DNA from: JAISFI01 sp031553775
GTDB taxonomy: Bacteria; Bacteroidota; Bacteroidia; Bacteroidales; Azobacteroidaceae
NCBI GenBank assembly: GCA_031553775.1
Contig: JAVBLA010000050.1
Span: 26,284 to 90,283 of the forward strand
Length of the DNA: 64,000 bases
Reading direction: 5' to 3'
Both the position numbers and the translations under genes were made by a program. This document shows, piece by piece, positions 36,635 through 45,388 of the stretch (its first letter is position 1; each line of letters begins with the position of its first letter). The notes beneath the pieces were generated by a model. It saw only the letters and a list, made by a program, of their open reading frames with translations, did not search any database and was not told the DNA's origin.

Positions 36635-38329
36635 TTAGAATGATGTTCCGTTTTGCAGGAGAATTTGTTCTGCGATGGGGCCCAGGCTTAGAGATGGGAA
36701 GAAAGTCAATCCGCCCACGATCAGGATGATGATGATTAAGAGTACTACAAACAACCAGTTGTCTGTCCGGAAGGTTCCGGGAGAGACCGGGGTGATTTTC
36801 TTTTGCCCCAGGTTTCCGGCAATGGCCAGTATCGGGATGATTACACCGAATCTTCCGATTAACATGCCTAAAGCCGTCAGCATATTGTAAAAAAACGTAT
36901 TGCTATTGAGACCGGACATGGAGCTGCCGTTATTTCCTGCTGCCGAAGTGAAAGTGTAAATGATCTGGGAAAGTCCGTGTGGTCCCGCGTTGTTCAGAGA
37001 GGAAAGCCCAGCTGCTGTGCTACAGGCTATTGAAGAAAACAACAGGATAACAATGGCCGGAGCCAGCACGGCCAGCATAGACATTTTTACTTCGAAAGCT
37101 TCGATTTTCTTTCCGAGATACTCGGGTGTTCGTCCTACCATCAGGCCGGCGATAAAAACCGTTAGTATGACAAAGATGATGATTCCGTACATTCCGGCTC
37201 CCACACCTCCGAATACCACTTCTCCTATCATCATGTTAATCATAGAGATCATACCGGACAGGGGAGATAAACTATCCTGCATGGCGTTGACGGATCCGTT
37301 GGATGCGGCTGTGGTTGCAACAGACCAGAGCACTGATCCGGCTACTCCGTTCCGCACTTCTTTCCCTTCCATGGAAAGAAGGTGTTTCCCAGGTGTATGG
37401 GTCTGTTGCTCTGCATACATCGAAATCCCCAATCCGACCAGGAAGAGAATAAACATGGCTGCGAAGATGGACGTACCCTGTTTTCGGGAACGGATCATTT
37501 TTCCGTAAGTGAAAGTCAGCGAAACCGGAATCAATAGGATGGCAAATACTTCAAGAAAATTGGAAAAAGGAGTCGGATTCTCAAAGGGATGGGCGCTGTT
37601 GGCGTTAAAAAAACCACCTCCGTTTGTCCCTAATTGTTTGATCGCGATCTGGGAGGCGACCGGTCCCTGTGGAATGATTTGTACCTGTCCTTCTATTGTA
37701 GTCGATTCAACATAGGGTTGGATATTTTGTATTACTCCTTGTCCACACAATAAAACGGCCCAAAGAATTGACAACGGGAGTAAAATATAGAGGGTAGAGC
37801 GTACCATATCTACCCAGAAATTGCCGATGTGACTGACAGAATGCCGTGCAATCCCTCTTGCCAATGCAGCAAAAACTGCGATTCCTGTAGCGGCGCTGAC
37901 AAAATTCTGTACCGTCAATCCAGCCATCTGACTGAAATAGCTCAGGCCTATTTCTCCTGCGTACGACTGCCAGTTGGTGTTGGTCACAAAACTGACGGAA
38001 GTGTTAAGAGCAGAATGCCAACTCATATTCCCTATATGCTGGGGATTTAGAGGTAACCATTTCTGTATGATTAATAGGATGAAAAGAACGATGAATCCAA
38101 CCAGATTGAAAGCCAGTAAAAATAAACAATACTGTTTCCAGTTCATAGATTGTTCAGCTCGCACCGATCCGAGTTTGTATATGGATTGTTCCAATTTTCC
38201 GAATACCGGAAGCAGAAAATGTTTTTTTCCTTCCAATACATTATAGATGTAGTATCCCAGGAAGGGAGCGGTAATGACCAGCAGAAAAACAAAAGGCAGG
38301 CATGTCCTGAAAATGTCTGTTGTATTCAT
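36635..38329 (-). CDS. kdpA: Potassium-transporting ATPase, K+-binding subunit KdpA
   Basis: A 564-residue channel-like inner-membrane subunit that selects and carries K+. The selectivity-filter region TNGGGFFNANSAHPFENPTP is present, with further filter-like glycine motifs such as SFVTNTNWQSY and AAGNNGSSMSGLN. About ten spans are seen. The frame is open up to 38464 but that part runs into the interspersed repeat. The ATG at 38329 (MNTTDIFRTCLPF) is the real start. No kdpF-like small ORF could be seen before it. Confidence 0.95.
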   Translation of the reverse strand: MNTTDIFRTCLPFVFLLVITAPFLGYYIYNVLEGKKHFLLPVFGKLEQSIYKLGSVRAEQSMNWKQYCLFLLAFNLVGFIVLFILLIIQKWLPLNPQHIGNMSWHSALNTSVSFVTNTNWQSYAGEIGLSYFSQMAGLTVQNFVSAATGIAVFAALARGIARHSVSHIGNFWVDMVRSTLYILLPLSILWAVLLCGQGVIQNIQPYVESTTIEGQVQIIPQGPVASQIAIKQLGTNGGGFFNANSAHPFENPTPFSNFLEVFAILLIPVSLTFTYGKMIRSRKQGTSIFAAMFILFLVGLGISMYAEQQTHTPGKHLLSMEGKEVRNGVAGSVLWSVATTAASNGSVNAMQDSLSPLSGMISMINMMIGEVVFGGVGAGMYGIIIFVILTVFIAGLMVGRTPEYLGKKIEAFEVKMSMLAVLAPAIVILLFSSIACSTAAGLSSLNNAGPHGLSQIIYTFTSAAGNNGSSMSGLNSNTFFYNMLTALGMLIGRFGVIIPILAIAGNLGQKKITPVSPGTFRTDNWLFVVLLIIIILIVGGLTFFPSLSLGPIAEQILLQNGTSF

Positions 38330-38422
38330 TTTTTTGTGATTGAATTTTGATGTAAAGATAGGGATGAAGGTGTATGGATTTTGTAAAGAAAATTGGAGGA
38401 GTATAAAGATTTTATAAAGAGA

Positions 38423-38550
38423 TTTTGGGTTCCTTTTTTTGCAGCGCCAAAAAAAGGAACCCAAAAAAGGCGCTTCGTCAAAACGAACTTGCTCAAGCGC
38501 TGCGTTCTTTCACTTCGGACAACGTTTTGATAACAAGGAAAAGAACCCCC
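38423..38550 (+). repeat. Interspersed hairpin element, copy 1
   Basis: The element begins with a perfect 19-bp inverted repeat (38423-38441 with 38448-38466) around the loop CAGCGC, then a tail with GGCGCTTCGTC, GAACTTGCTC and TTTTGATAACAAGG. A second copy at 63478-63602 has a similar tail and loop but a different, still perfectly paired stem. It has no credible protein. It separates kdpA from the aromatic amino acid operon. Strand is nominal. Confidence 0.75.
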
Positions 38551-38615
38551 ATCAATGATGTCAACCATACCGCAAATTTTATAACAAAACGCAGACAAAA
38601 AAAATCATCAAAATT

Positions 38616-38645
38616 TTGCACAAGAAAAAAAATATATTACATTTG
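38616..38645 (+). promoter_or_regulatory. Promoter of the Phe/Tyr operon leader
   Basis: TTG at 38616-38618 and TACATTTG at 38638-38645 with 19 bp between. Transcription would begin near 38652, about 20 bases before the leader peptide start. Confidence 0.7.
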
Positions 38646-38672
38646 CACCCGAAAACATAGCAATTTGTTTTG

Positions 38673-38756
38673 ATGAGAGCATTTTCTTTTACATATTATT
38701 TCTACTTTTATTTTTACTTTAGCAAAAGTAAGGCAGGATTGATATGTAACGGTTGA
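38673..38756 (+). CDS. Phe/Tyr-rich leader peptide of the aromatic amino acid operon
   Basis: A 27-codon ORF too short for usual gene calling. It reads M-R-A-F-S-F-T and then YYFYFYFYF, followed by SKSKAGLICNG and TGA. Six Phe and five Tyr occur among residues 4-16. It lies between a promoter and an intrinsic terminator, directly upstream of pheA. This is the arrangement of classical leader peptides such as PheL. A ribosome lacking charged tRNA-Phe or tRNA-Tyr would stall in the run, which ends at 38720. No ribosome binding site is seen, as is usual in this phylum. The peptide itself probably has no other function. Confidence 0.85.
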   Translation: MRAFSFTYYFYFYFYFSKSKAGLICNG

Positions 38757-38825
38757 ATGAGAGATTACTGGAAATAGAAAAATAAATCAACATACAAATC
38801 CTGTCAGAAACGGCAGGATTTTTTT
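38712..38825 (+). promoter_or_regulatory. Transcription attenuator: pause hairpin, antiterminator and terminator
   Basis: Three overlapping helices are visible. 38712-38720 with 38725-38733 forms a 1:2 hairpin within the leader ORF. GGCAGGATT at 38732-38740 can pair with 38797-38805 (antiterminator, 9 bp). AAATCCTGTC at 38796-38805 pairs with GGCAGGATTT at 38812-38821 (terminator, 10 bp, loop AGAAAC, T at 38819-38825). Segments 38732-38740 and 38812-38820 are identical, so the last two helices exclude each other. Stalling in the Phe/Tyr run leaves 38732-38740 free and favours read-through. Translation to the stop at 38756 covers it and favours termination. Confidence 0.85.
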
Positions 38826-38839
38826 ATGCTTATAATTGA

Positions 38840-39682
38840 ATGAAGAAAGTTGCGATACAAGGAATTGCCGGTTCATATCACGATATTGCCGCGCATGATT
38901 ATTTTGAAGGTGAAACGATAGAAATCCTTCCCTGCGACAGTTTCAGGGATGTAATTCACGCAGTGAAAAAAGATGCAAATGTAATCGGGTTAATGGCTAT
39001 TGAAAATACGATTGCCGGCAGTCTGCTGCAGAACCACGAACTCATCAGGGAGAGTGAATTACGGATAACGGGAGAATATAAATTGCGCATTTCCCATAGC
39101 TTAGTTTGTCTTCCGGAAGAAGATTTCAGGGATATCCGGGAGATCAATTCCCATCCTATCGCATTGATGCAATGTTATGAATTCCTGAGTCAATATCCCG
39201 ATCTCAAAATTGTGGAAACAGGAGACACTGCTGCCAGTGCCTATGATATAGCCCAAAAGAAATTAAAAGGTCGTGCTGCTATTTGCAGCAAATTTGCAGC
39301 CGGAATCTACGGAATGAGGGTATTGCAGGAAGGCATTGAAACCAATAAGCGTAATTTTACCCGTTTTCTGGCTTTGTCTAATAAGTGGAATGCCGACGAG
39401 TTGATGTCGGGTAAGAAGCCGAACAAGGCATCCTTAGTGTTTGCTCTTCCGCATACGGAAGGAAGCCTTTCCAAAGTACTTTCTATCCTGTCGTTTTATG
39501 GCATCAACCTGACTAAGATACAGTCTTTGCCGATCGTTGGCCGGGAGTGGGAATATTTGTTCTATATCGATCTGGCTTATGCCGATTATATGCGTTACAG
39601 ACAAAGCCTGGATGCGATTATTCCGTTGACTAAAGATTTTAAAATACTCGGAGAATATGAAGAAGGAAAACAAAGTGTGTAA
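38840..39682 (+). CDS. pheA: Prephenate dehydratase
   Basis: A 280-residue monofunctional prephenate dehydratase, which makes phenylpyruvate for Phe synthesis. The catalytic TRF motif is in RNFTRFLAL, and the N-terminus has AIQGIAGSYHDIAA. A C-terminal ACT domain (KASLVFALPHTEGSLSKVLS) should bind Phe. The usual ESRP motif of that domain reads QSLP here. It is the first gene of a four-gene operon and lies 14 bases after the attenuator. The next gene overlaps its end by 26 bases. Confidence 0.94.
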   Translation: MKKVAIQGIAGSYHDIAAHDYFEGETIEILPCDSFRDVIHAVKKDANVIGLMAIENTIAGSLLQNHELIRESELRITGEYKLRISHSLVCLPEEDFRDIREINSHPIALMQCYEFLSQYPDLKIVETGDTAASAYDIAQKKLKGRAAICSKFAAGIYGMRVLQEGIETNKRNFTRFLALSNKWNADELMSGKKPNKASLVFALPHTEGSLSKVLSILSFYGINLTKIQSLPIVGREWEYLFYIDLAYADYMRYRQSLDAIIPLTKDFKILGEYEEGKQSV

Positions 39683-40856
39683 AGCAATCGAACCGGCCCG
39701 TCGTTTGCAGACGGTCGAAGAATATTATTTCTCTAAAAAACTGAAAGAAGTTGCGGAGATGAATGCCCGGGGACTGAATGTGATCAGTCTGGGAATAGGA
39801 AGTCCGGATCTGCCGCCTTCGGCACAAACCATTGAAACGATGTGCGAACAAACCCGGCGGCCGGATGTTCATGGTTACCAACCCTATGTGGGTATCCCTG
39901 AATTGCGTAATGGATTGGCTGCCTGGTATAAAAAATGGTACGATACTGAACTGGATCCTTCTACTGAGATCCAGCCTTTGATCGGATCCAAAGAGGGAAT
40001 ATTGCATATTTCCCTGGCTTTTCTGAACCCGGGCGATGCGGTATTGGTACCTGATCCGGGATATCCTACCTATAGTTCGGTCAGCCGGTTAGTCGAAGCC
40101 GATATCATTACATATGATCTGGATGAAAAAAATCGCTGGCAACCTGATTTTGAAGCTTTGGAACAATTGAACCTGGATCGTGTTAAATTGATGTGGGTCA
40201 ATTATCCGAATATGCCTACCGGAGCCAAAGCTATTCCGGAACTGTTTGAAAAATTAGTTGCTTTCGGAAAAAAGCATGGTATTATTATCGTGAATGACAA
40301 TCCCTATAGTTTTATCCTGAATGATAAACCGCTCAGTATTTTACAGGTTTCTGGGGCGAAAGATATTTGTATCGAACTGAACTCGATGAGTAAATCGCAT
40401 AACATGCCCGGATGGAGGATGGCTATGTTGGCTTCTAATGCCCAATTTGTAAACTGGGTGTTGAAAGTGAAGAGTAATATCGACTCAGGACAGTTCAAAC
40501 CGATGATGCTGGCTGCCGCAGAAGCTTTGAAGAATACGGAAGAATGGCATGCGGAGATGAACCGGGTATACCGGAAGAGAAGGATCATTGCCGAACAGAT
40601 TATGGAGGTCCTCGATTGTACTTTCGATCCGGAACAGGCAGGTATGTTCCTTTGGGGAAAAATACCGGAAAATTATTGCGATAGCGGAGAACTGGCAGAT
40701 CAGATTTTGTATGAAGCCAGGGTATTCCTGACGCCAGGGTTTATTTTTGGGAATAACGGCGCACGATATGTCCGCATTTCCCTTTGTTGTAATGAAAAAT
40801 CGTTGAACGAAGCATTAGAAAGAATTCGTTCTTTAATAAATAAACAGGAACAATAA
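39657..40856 (+). CDS. Class I/II aminotransferase (probable aromatic or aspartate aminotransferase)
   Basis: A 399-residue PLP enzyme of fold type I. The PLP lysine is in NSMSKSHNMPGWRMAML. The N-terminal part has ISLGIGSPDLPPS and the substrate arginine is in YVRISLCCN. Within a pheA-tyrA operon it most likely transaminates phenylpyruvate or 4-hydroxyphenylpyruvate, or converts prephenate to arogenate. Sequence alone cannot exclude a broad aspartate or LL-diaminopimelate aminotransferase. The start overlaps pheA by 26 bases, implying coupled translation. Confidence 0.85.
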   Translation: MKKENKVCKAIEPARRLQTVEEYYFSKKLKEVAEMNARGLNVISLGIGSPDLPPSAQTIETMCEQTRRPDVHGYQPYVGIPELRNGLAAWYKKWYDTELDPSTEIQPLIGSKEGILHISLAFLNPGDAVLVPDPGYPTYSSVSRLVEADIITYDLDEKNRWQPDFEALEQLNLDRVKLMWVNYPNMPTGAKAIPELFEKLVAFGKKHGIIIVNDNPYSFILNDKPLSILQVSGAKDICIELNSMSKSHNMPGWRMAMLASNAQFVNWVLKVKSNIDSGQFKPMMLAAAEALKNTEEWHAEMNRVYRKRRIIAEQIMEVLDCTFDPEQAGMFLWGKIPENYCDSGELADQILYEARVFLTPGFIFGNNGARYVRISLCCNEKSLNEALERIRSLINKQEQ

Positions 40857-40872
40857 TAAACAAATAAAAACA

Positions 40873-41943
40873 ATGGAACTAGAATCAATTTTATTACCGG
40901 GAATAGACAGTAAACGTCCTTTGGTTATTGCCGGCCCTTGTAGTGCGGAAACCGAAGATCAGGTAATGGAGACCGCCCGCCAGATCGCCTCAAAAGGAAT
41001 TAAAATATTCCGGGCAGGAGTATGGAAACCCCGTACCAAACCGGGAGGTTTTGAAGGAGTAGGAACAGAAGGCCTGAGATGGCTGAAACAGGTTAAGGCA
41101 GAAACAGGCATGTATGTGTCTACTGAAGTAGCTACGGAAAAGCATGTTTACGAAGCACTGAAATATAATATTGACCTGTTGTGGATTGGTGCCCGTACCA
41201 CGGCCAATCCTTTTGCCGTGCAGGAAATTGCAGAGGCCCTGCAGGGAACAAATATTCCCGTATTGATAAAAAATCCTGTCAATCCCGATCTGGAACTTTG
41301 GATCGGAGCTATCGAAAGGCTCTACAATGTAGGCCTGCGCAAAATAGGCGTTATCCACAGGGGATTCAGTTCGTTCGACAAGAAAATTTACCGGAATTTA
41401 CCGCAATGGCATATCCCTATCGAACTGCACCGGCGGTTACCAGAAATTCCTATTTTCTGCGATCCCAGTCATATAGGAGGAAAACGGGAATTGATCGCTC
41501 CGCTTTGTCAGCAGGCTATGGACCTGAATTTCGACGGACTGATTGTAGAATCTCATTGTGATCCCGATTGCGCTTGGAGCGACAAGGAGCAACAACTTAC
41601 ACCGGATGTGCTGGATTATATTCTGAATCTTCTGGTAATCCGCGATACTAAACAAACCACGGAAAATCTGGCGGAACTCCGGAAACAAATTGACCAGTTG
41701 GATGAGCAATTACTGGAAATTTTAGCCAAGAGGATGCGGGTATCGCATGAGATAGGAGTGTATAAAATGGAACACAACATGCCTATCCTGCAAACTTCCC
41801 GGTATGATGAGATCCTGAACAAACGGATCAGCCAGGCAGAACAAATGGGTATGTCGGCCGAATTTATGAAAGTAGTATTGGAAGCAATCCACGAAGAATC
41901 CGTCCGGGTGCAAATGGATTTAATGAGTAGTCCCGAATTATGA
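40873..41943 (+). CDS. Bifunctional DAHP synthase / chorismate mutase
   Basis: A 356-residue fusion. Residues 1 to about 255 are a type I-beta DAHP synthase (RPLVIAGPCSAETEDQ, GVWKPRTKPGGFEGVG, IPIFCDPSHIGGKRE), the first step of the shikimate pathway. Residues about 268-356 are an AroQ-type chorismate mutase (LRKQIDQLDEQLLEILAKRM, VYKMEHNMPI), which makes prephenate. The fusion in this order is typical of Bacteroidetes and some Firmicutes, where the mutase domain also mediates feedback by prephenate or chorismate. It supplies the substrate of pheA and tyrA. It overlaps tyrA by 4 bases. Confidence 0.94.
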   Translation: MELESILLPGIDSKRPLVIAGPCSAETEDQVMETARQIASKGIKIFRAGVWKPRTKPGGFEGVGTEGLRWLKQVKAETGMYVSTEVATEKHVYEALKYNIDLLWIGARTTANPFAVQEIAEALQGTNIPVLIKNPVNPDLELWIGAIERLYNVGLRKIGVIHRGFSSFDKKIYRNLPQWHIPIELHRRLPEIPIFCDPSHIGGKRELIAPLCQQAMDLNFDGLIVESHCDPDCAWSDKEQQLTPDVLDYILNLLVIRDTKQTTENLAELRKQIDQLDEQLLEILAKRMRVSHEIGVYKMEHNMPILQTSRYDEILNKRISQAEQMGMSAEFMKVVLEAIHEESVRVQMDLMSSPEL

Positions 41944-42713
41944 GAATACTGATTCTGGGTGCCGGAAAGATGGGTTCTTTCTTCACCGACATACTGAGTT
42001 TCGATCACGAACTGGCTGTGTACGACCCGGATCCCAAGCGACTTCGCTTTATGTACAATACGATCCGGATGACGAATATCGAAGAGATCCGGGATTTTGA
42101 TCCGCAGTTGGTAATAAATTGTGCTACGGTTAAATATACGATCGAGGCCTTTGAAGCAGTATTGCCTTATCTTTCTAAAAACTGCATTATTTCGGATATC
42201 GCTTCCGTAAAAACAGGGCTGGAATCGTTTTACCGGATGGCCGGTCATCCTTTCGTGTCTTCCCATCCGATGTTCGGACCTACTTTTGCCAACCTGAGCG
42301 ATCTTTCCACTCAAAGCGCTATCATTATTTCCGAATCCGATCATCTGGGGAAAGTCTTTTTTAAAGATCTATATGGCTCATTGAAGTTAAATATCTTCGA
42401 ATATACTTTCGATGCACACGACGAAACCATTGCTTATTCACTATCCATCCCATTCGCATCTACTTTGGTTTTTGCTTCTGTGATGAAACACCAGGAAGCG
42501 CCCGGGACCACCTTCAAAAAACATATGAATATTGCCAGGGGATTGCTTTCAGAAGACGACTTCCTATTGACGGAAATCTTGTTTAATCCTCATACTTCCG
42601 GACAGGTGGAACAGATCAGAAAAGAACTGGCGCATTTACTGGAAGTTATCCAGGAAAAAGATTCTGAATCGATGAAGGAATTTTTAACAAAAGTGCGAAA
42701 GAATATTGAATAA
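41940..42713 (+). CDS. tyrA: Prephenate dehydrogenase
   Basis: A 257-residue NAD(P)-dependent dehydrogenase that makes 4-hydroxyphenylpyruvate for Tyr synthesis. The dinucleotide motif LILGAGKMGSFFTDIL is at the N-terminus. DIASVKTGLE and the SHPMFGPTF segment are the substrate-site signatures, the latter with the catalytic His. No ACT domain follows, so feedback must be exerted elsewhere, perhaps by the leader attenuator. The start overlaps the preceding stop (ATGA), making it the last gene of the four-gene operon. Confidence 0.93.
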   Translation: MRILILGAGKMGSFFTDILSFDHELAVYDPDPKRLRFMYNTIRMTNIEEIRDFDPQLVINCATVKYTIEAFEAVLPYLSKNCIISDIASVKTGLESFYRMAGHPFVSSHPMFGPTFANLSDLSTQSAIIISESDHLGKVFFKDLYGSLKLNIFEYTFDAHDETIAYSLSIPFASTLVFASVMKHQEAPGTTFKKHMNIARGLLSEDDFLLTEILFNPHTSGQVEQIRKELAHLLEVIQEKDSESMKEFLTKVRKNIE

Positions 42714-42757
42714 TTTTGCTACTTTTGCGAAATTGAAAAACTCTAAAAATAAATCAA

Positions 42758-43465
42758 ATGAGCACTAAAAGTATTGAAATCGGGGATATTATTAATGGTT
42801 CCTGGGAGGTTATTAAGAAAAATATCTGGATTTTTGCAGGAGTAACCCTGGGATTCGGACTGATTGTTTTCATCATCATGATGGTCTTCGGAGGCCTTGG
42901 TGCCCTTGGTTTTAATACTTCGGGAGATATCCAGGAAGTTATTGCGGCTATGTTCGGGCTTTCCATGATGGTTGCCATATTTTTGGTGATTGTATTGTCT
43001 GCTGTTTTTTATGCAGGATATTATAAAATGGCCCTGGTTGCTGCCGATGGACAAGAACCTGCATTGTCTGCCTTTTCTGTTTCATTGAAGAAAATATTGA
43101 ATATATTTTTCGGGACTATTATTTTCGTTATTCTTGTTTACATCGGACTTATTTTGTGCGTGGTTCCCGGTCTCATTGTTATGGCCAGGCTTCAGCTATT
43201 TTATTTCTTTATTCTCGATAAGGATTATGGTGCTATCGAATCTCTTTCCAAGAGTTGGGAAGTGACTAAAGGAGAAACACTTAATCTATTGTTGATTTTT
43301 CTTGCCTATTATGTAATCAACTCGGTGGCTTCTATGTGCTGTATCGGTGTATTGGTTACTATGCCGATGCAGGTGATCGGTTATGCGTTGATCTATCGTA
43401 AACTCACAGGAGAAATTCCTCAGGATGTAGATTTCGATACTCTGTCGGAGCCCGACAATATCTGA
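42758..43465 (+). CDS. Multi-span membrane protein of unknown function
   Basis: A 235-residue protein with about five to six hydrophobic segments and a cytoplasmic N-terminus (MSTKSIEIGDIINGSWEVIKKNIWIF). The layout and the segment SKSWEVTKGETLNLLLIFLAYY resemble YciC/DUF975-like membrane proteins, in which the N-terminal helix repeats near the C-terminus. Function is not known. It is followed after 3 bases by a DUF2752 gene, so the two are co-transcribed. A -7-like TACTTTTG lies at 42720-42727 without a matching TTG. Confidence 0.75.
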   Translation: MSTKSIEIGDIINGSWEVIKKNIWIFAGVTLGFGLIVFIIMMVFGGLGALGFNTSGDIQEVIAAMFGLSMMVAIFLVIVLSAVFYAGYYKMALVAADGQEPALSAFSVSLKKILNIFFGTIIFVILVYIGLILCVVPGLIVMARLQLFYFFILDKDYGAIESLSKSWEVTKGETLNLLLIFLAYYVINSVASMCCIGVLVTMPMQVIGYALIYRKLTGEIPQDVDFDTLSEPDNI

Positions 43466-43468
43466 TAA

Positions 43469-43852
43469 ATGTCATCACGTACAATATTGAAATGGATGGT
43501 TGCCGCAGGCTTTGTTATAGCCGTGGCAATCATCTATTTTTTATATGAACCGCAACAAAACAGTTTTTTCCTTTTTTGCCCTTTGCACCATTTTACCGGA
43601 TTGAAATGTCCGTTTTGCGGATTGCAGCAAATGATTCATCATTTGTTGCATGGACAGATCGGGAGGGCTTTTTTTGATAATCCGTTTCTTTTTATTCTGA
43701 TACCTTATGTTCTTTTTCATCTTTACCTGAGCATATTCCGAAAAAAAGACCGCTTCCCAAAACTTTACAACTTACTTTACGGAGACCGGACTTTGTTGTT
43801 TTTGTTGGGCGTTGCGGTTGTTTTTGGGGTGGGGAGAAATTTGTGGGGTTGA
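43469..43852 (+). CDS. DUF2752 membrane protein, second copy
   Basis: A 127-residue protein with three hydrophobic segments and the family signature CPLHHFTGLKCPFCGLQQ. It is a distant paralog of the protein at 29429: both share a phenylalanine-cysteine-proline start of the motif and the LLHG/LFHG that follows. Function is unknown. It pairs with the YciC-like gene upstream. Confidence 0.82.
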   Translation: MSSRTILKWMVAAGFVIAVAIIYFLYEPQQNSFFLFCPLHHFTGLKCPFCGLQQMIHHLLHGQIGRAFFDNPFLFILIPYVLFHLYLSIFRKKDRFPKLYNLLYGDRTLLFLLGVAVVFGVGRNLWG

Positions 43853-44011
43853 TCTCTCCATATTCTTTAAACCAAATTTATGCATTTACGAATTAAACCT
43901 TTACCCTGAAAATCTATCAAAAACAAGATATGGAAAACAAACCATGAAACTTACAGGCATATCCGGTATGCTTAAAAAAACGAAAAACAACTTATTATCA
44001 AATTATTACAA

Positions 44012-45388
44012 ATGAACATCAAACAATCGTTCTGTATCCTGCCGGCATTGTTATCTGCAGGGACCGCAATTACTGCTGCTGAAGAAAAACCCAATGTGAT
44101 TCTGATCCTGGCCGATGATATGGGCATGGAATGCCTCTCTGCCTATGGAAGTGCTTACCACACGCCTAATATCGATAAGCTGGCCGAAAAAGGAGTGAAA
44201 TTTAATTATTGCTATGCGCAGCCTTTGTCTTCGCCTTCCCGGGTGGAGTTGATGACCGGCAAATACAATCACCGCAATTATACCAAGTGGGGGGATTTGA
44301 GCGCTGATAATAAAACTTTTGGCAACCTTGCCAAACAAGCCGGATATGCCACCTGTATCGCCGGTAAATGGCAGTTGGGAAAAGACTCTCAGCGACCGAT
44401 TGGTTTTGGGTTTGACGACTTTTGCCTATGGCAGCTTAATTCGTTGGGAAATCGTTACTGTAAACCGGTTATCGAAACTAATTCCGGAGTAATAAATACT
44501 ACAGACGATGATTACGGTCCTGATATTTATTCCAATTATGTACTCGATTTCATTGAAACCAGTGCCAAAAAGAAACAACCGTTCTTCGTTTATTATCCGA
44601 TGGCATTGATCCATTCACCCCATTTGCCGACTCCACATACCCAGGGATGGAAAGATAAAGAGAATCGCTTCAAGGATGATCCGGAATATCACCGGTATAT
44701 GGTCGAATATACCGATTATATCATTGGAAATATTGTCGCCAAAGTAGAAAAACTGGGCTTGAGTAAAAACACCCTGATCCTTTTTACCGGAGATAACGGG
44801 ACGAATGTAAAAATTGAGGTTCCAATGCGTGATGGGACTTTTATTCCCGGAGGAAAGGCTAAAACCAACGATCGCGGAATGCATGTGCCTTTACTGGCAA
44901 GATGGGATAAAGTGATCAAACCGGGTAGCATCAGTAACGATTTAGTCGATTTCTCGGATTTCTATCCTACATTGGCCGAAATTTTCCGGGTAGATATTTC
45001 CAGGGAAAAAGATATCGATGGAATTGCCTTTGCTTCTGTCCTGAAAGGGAAACCGGGACGTGAAAAGTCTTTCTGCTATTCTTACTATCACCCGATGTTA
45101 AGACCGAATTCAACTTCTACTCCCAAAAGATATGCCTTCAATAATAACTATAAGTTGTATGACGACGGAAAATTCTATAACACCGTAAAAGATGTCCTGG
45201 AGCAACACCCGATTACCACTCCCGATGCAAATGAACTGGAGATCCGGAAGCAAATGCAAATGGTTTTAAATAAATACAATCCGGATGGAGCTGTGAAGCA
45301 AAAAACAAAAGAAGAAAATACAGATAAAAAAGATAAATCGGGAAAACAAAAAAATGGAAAGTCAATCGATGCGATCATGGAGGAGTAG
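44012..45388 (+). CDS. Sulfatase, Ser-type, exported
   Basis: A 458-residue enzyme of the S1 sulfatase family, which removes sulfate esters from glycans. A signal peptide (to about residue 22) precedes NVILILADDMGMECLSAYG with metal-binding Asp residues. The active-site motif is Ser73-Ser-Pro-Ser-Arg77. Ser73 would be converted to formylglycine by the anaerobic maturase, as encoded at 9449. LFTGDNGTN is the second metal site. The C-terminal 30 residues are an unusual Lys/Glu-rich tail that overlaps the start of the next sulfatase gene. Confidence 0.92.
   Translation: MNIKQSFCILPALLSAGTAITAAEEKPNVILILADDMGMECLSAYGSAYHTPNIDKLAEKGVKFNYCYAQPLSSPSRVELMTGKYNHRNYTKWGDLSADNKTFGNLAKQAGYATCIAGKWQLGKDSQRPIGFGFDDFCLWQLNSLGNRYCKPVIETNSGVINTTDDDYGPDIYSNYVLDFIETSAKKKQPFFVYYPMALIHSPHLPTPHTQGWKDKENRFKDDPEYHRYMVEYTDYIIGNIVAKVEKLGLSKNTLILFTGDNGTNVKIEVPMRDGTFIPGGKAKTNDRGMHVPLLARWDKVIKPGSISNDLVDFSDFYPTLAEIFRVDISREKDIDGIAFASVLKGKPGREKSFCYSYYHPMLRPNSTSTPKRYAFNNNYKLYDDGKFYNTVKDVLEQHPITTPDANELEIRKQMQMVLNKYNPDGAVKQKTKEENTDKKDKSGKQKNGKSIDAIMEE

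Noticed and set aside
38330..38422. kdpF upstream of kdpA
   Set aside because: No short hydrophobic ORF was found on the minus strand before kdpA.
42711..42727. Promoter for the YciC-like gene (TAATTTTG and TACTTTTG)
   Set aside because: Two -7-like boxes are present but no TTG lies 19-21 bp upstream of either.
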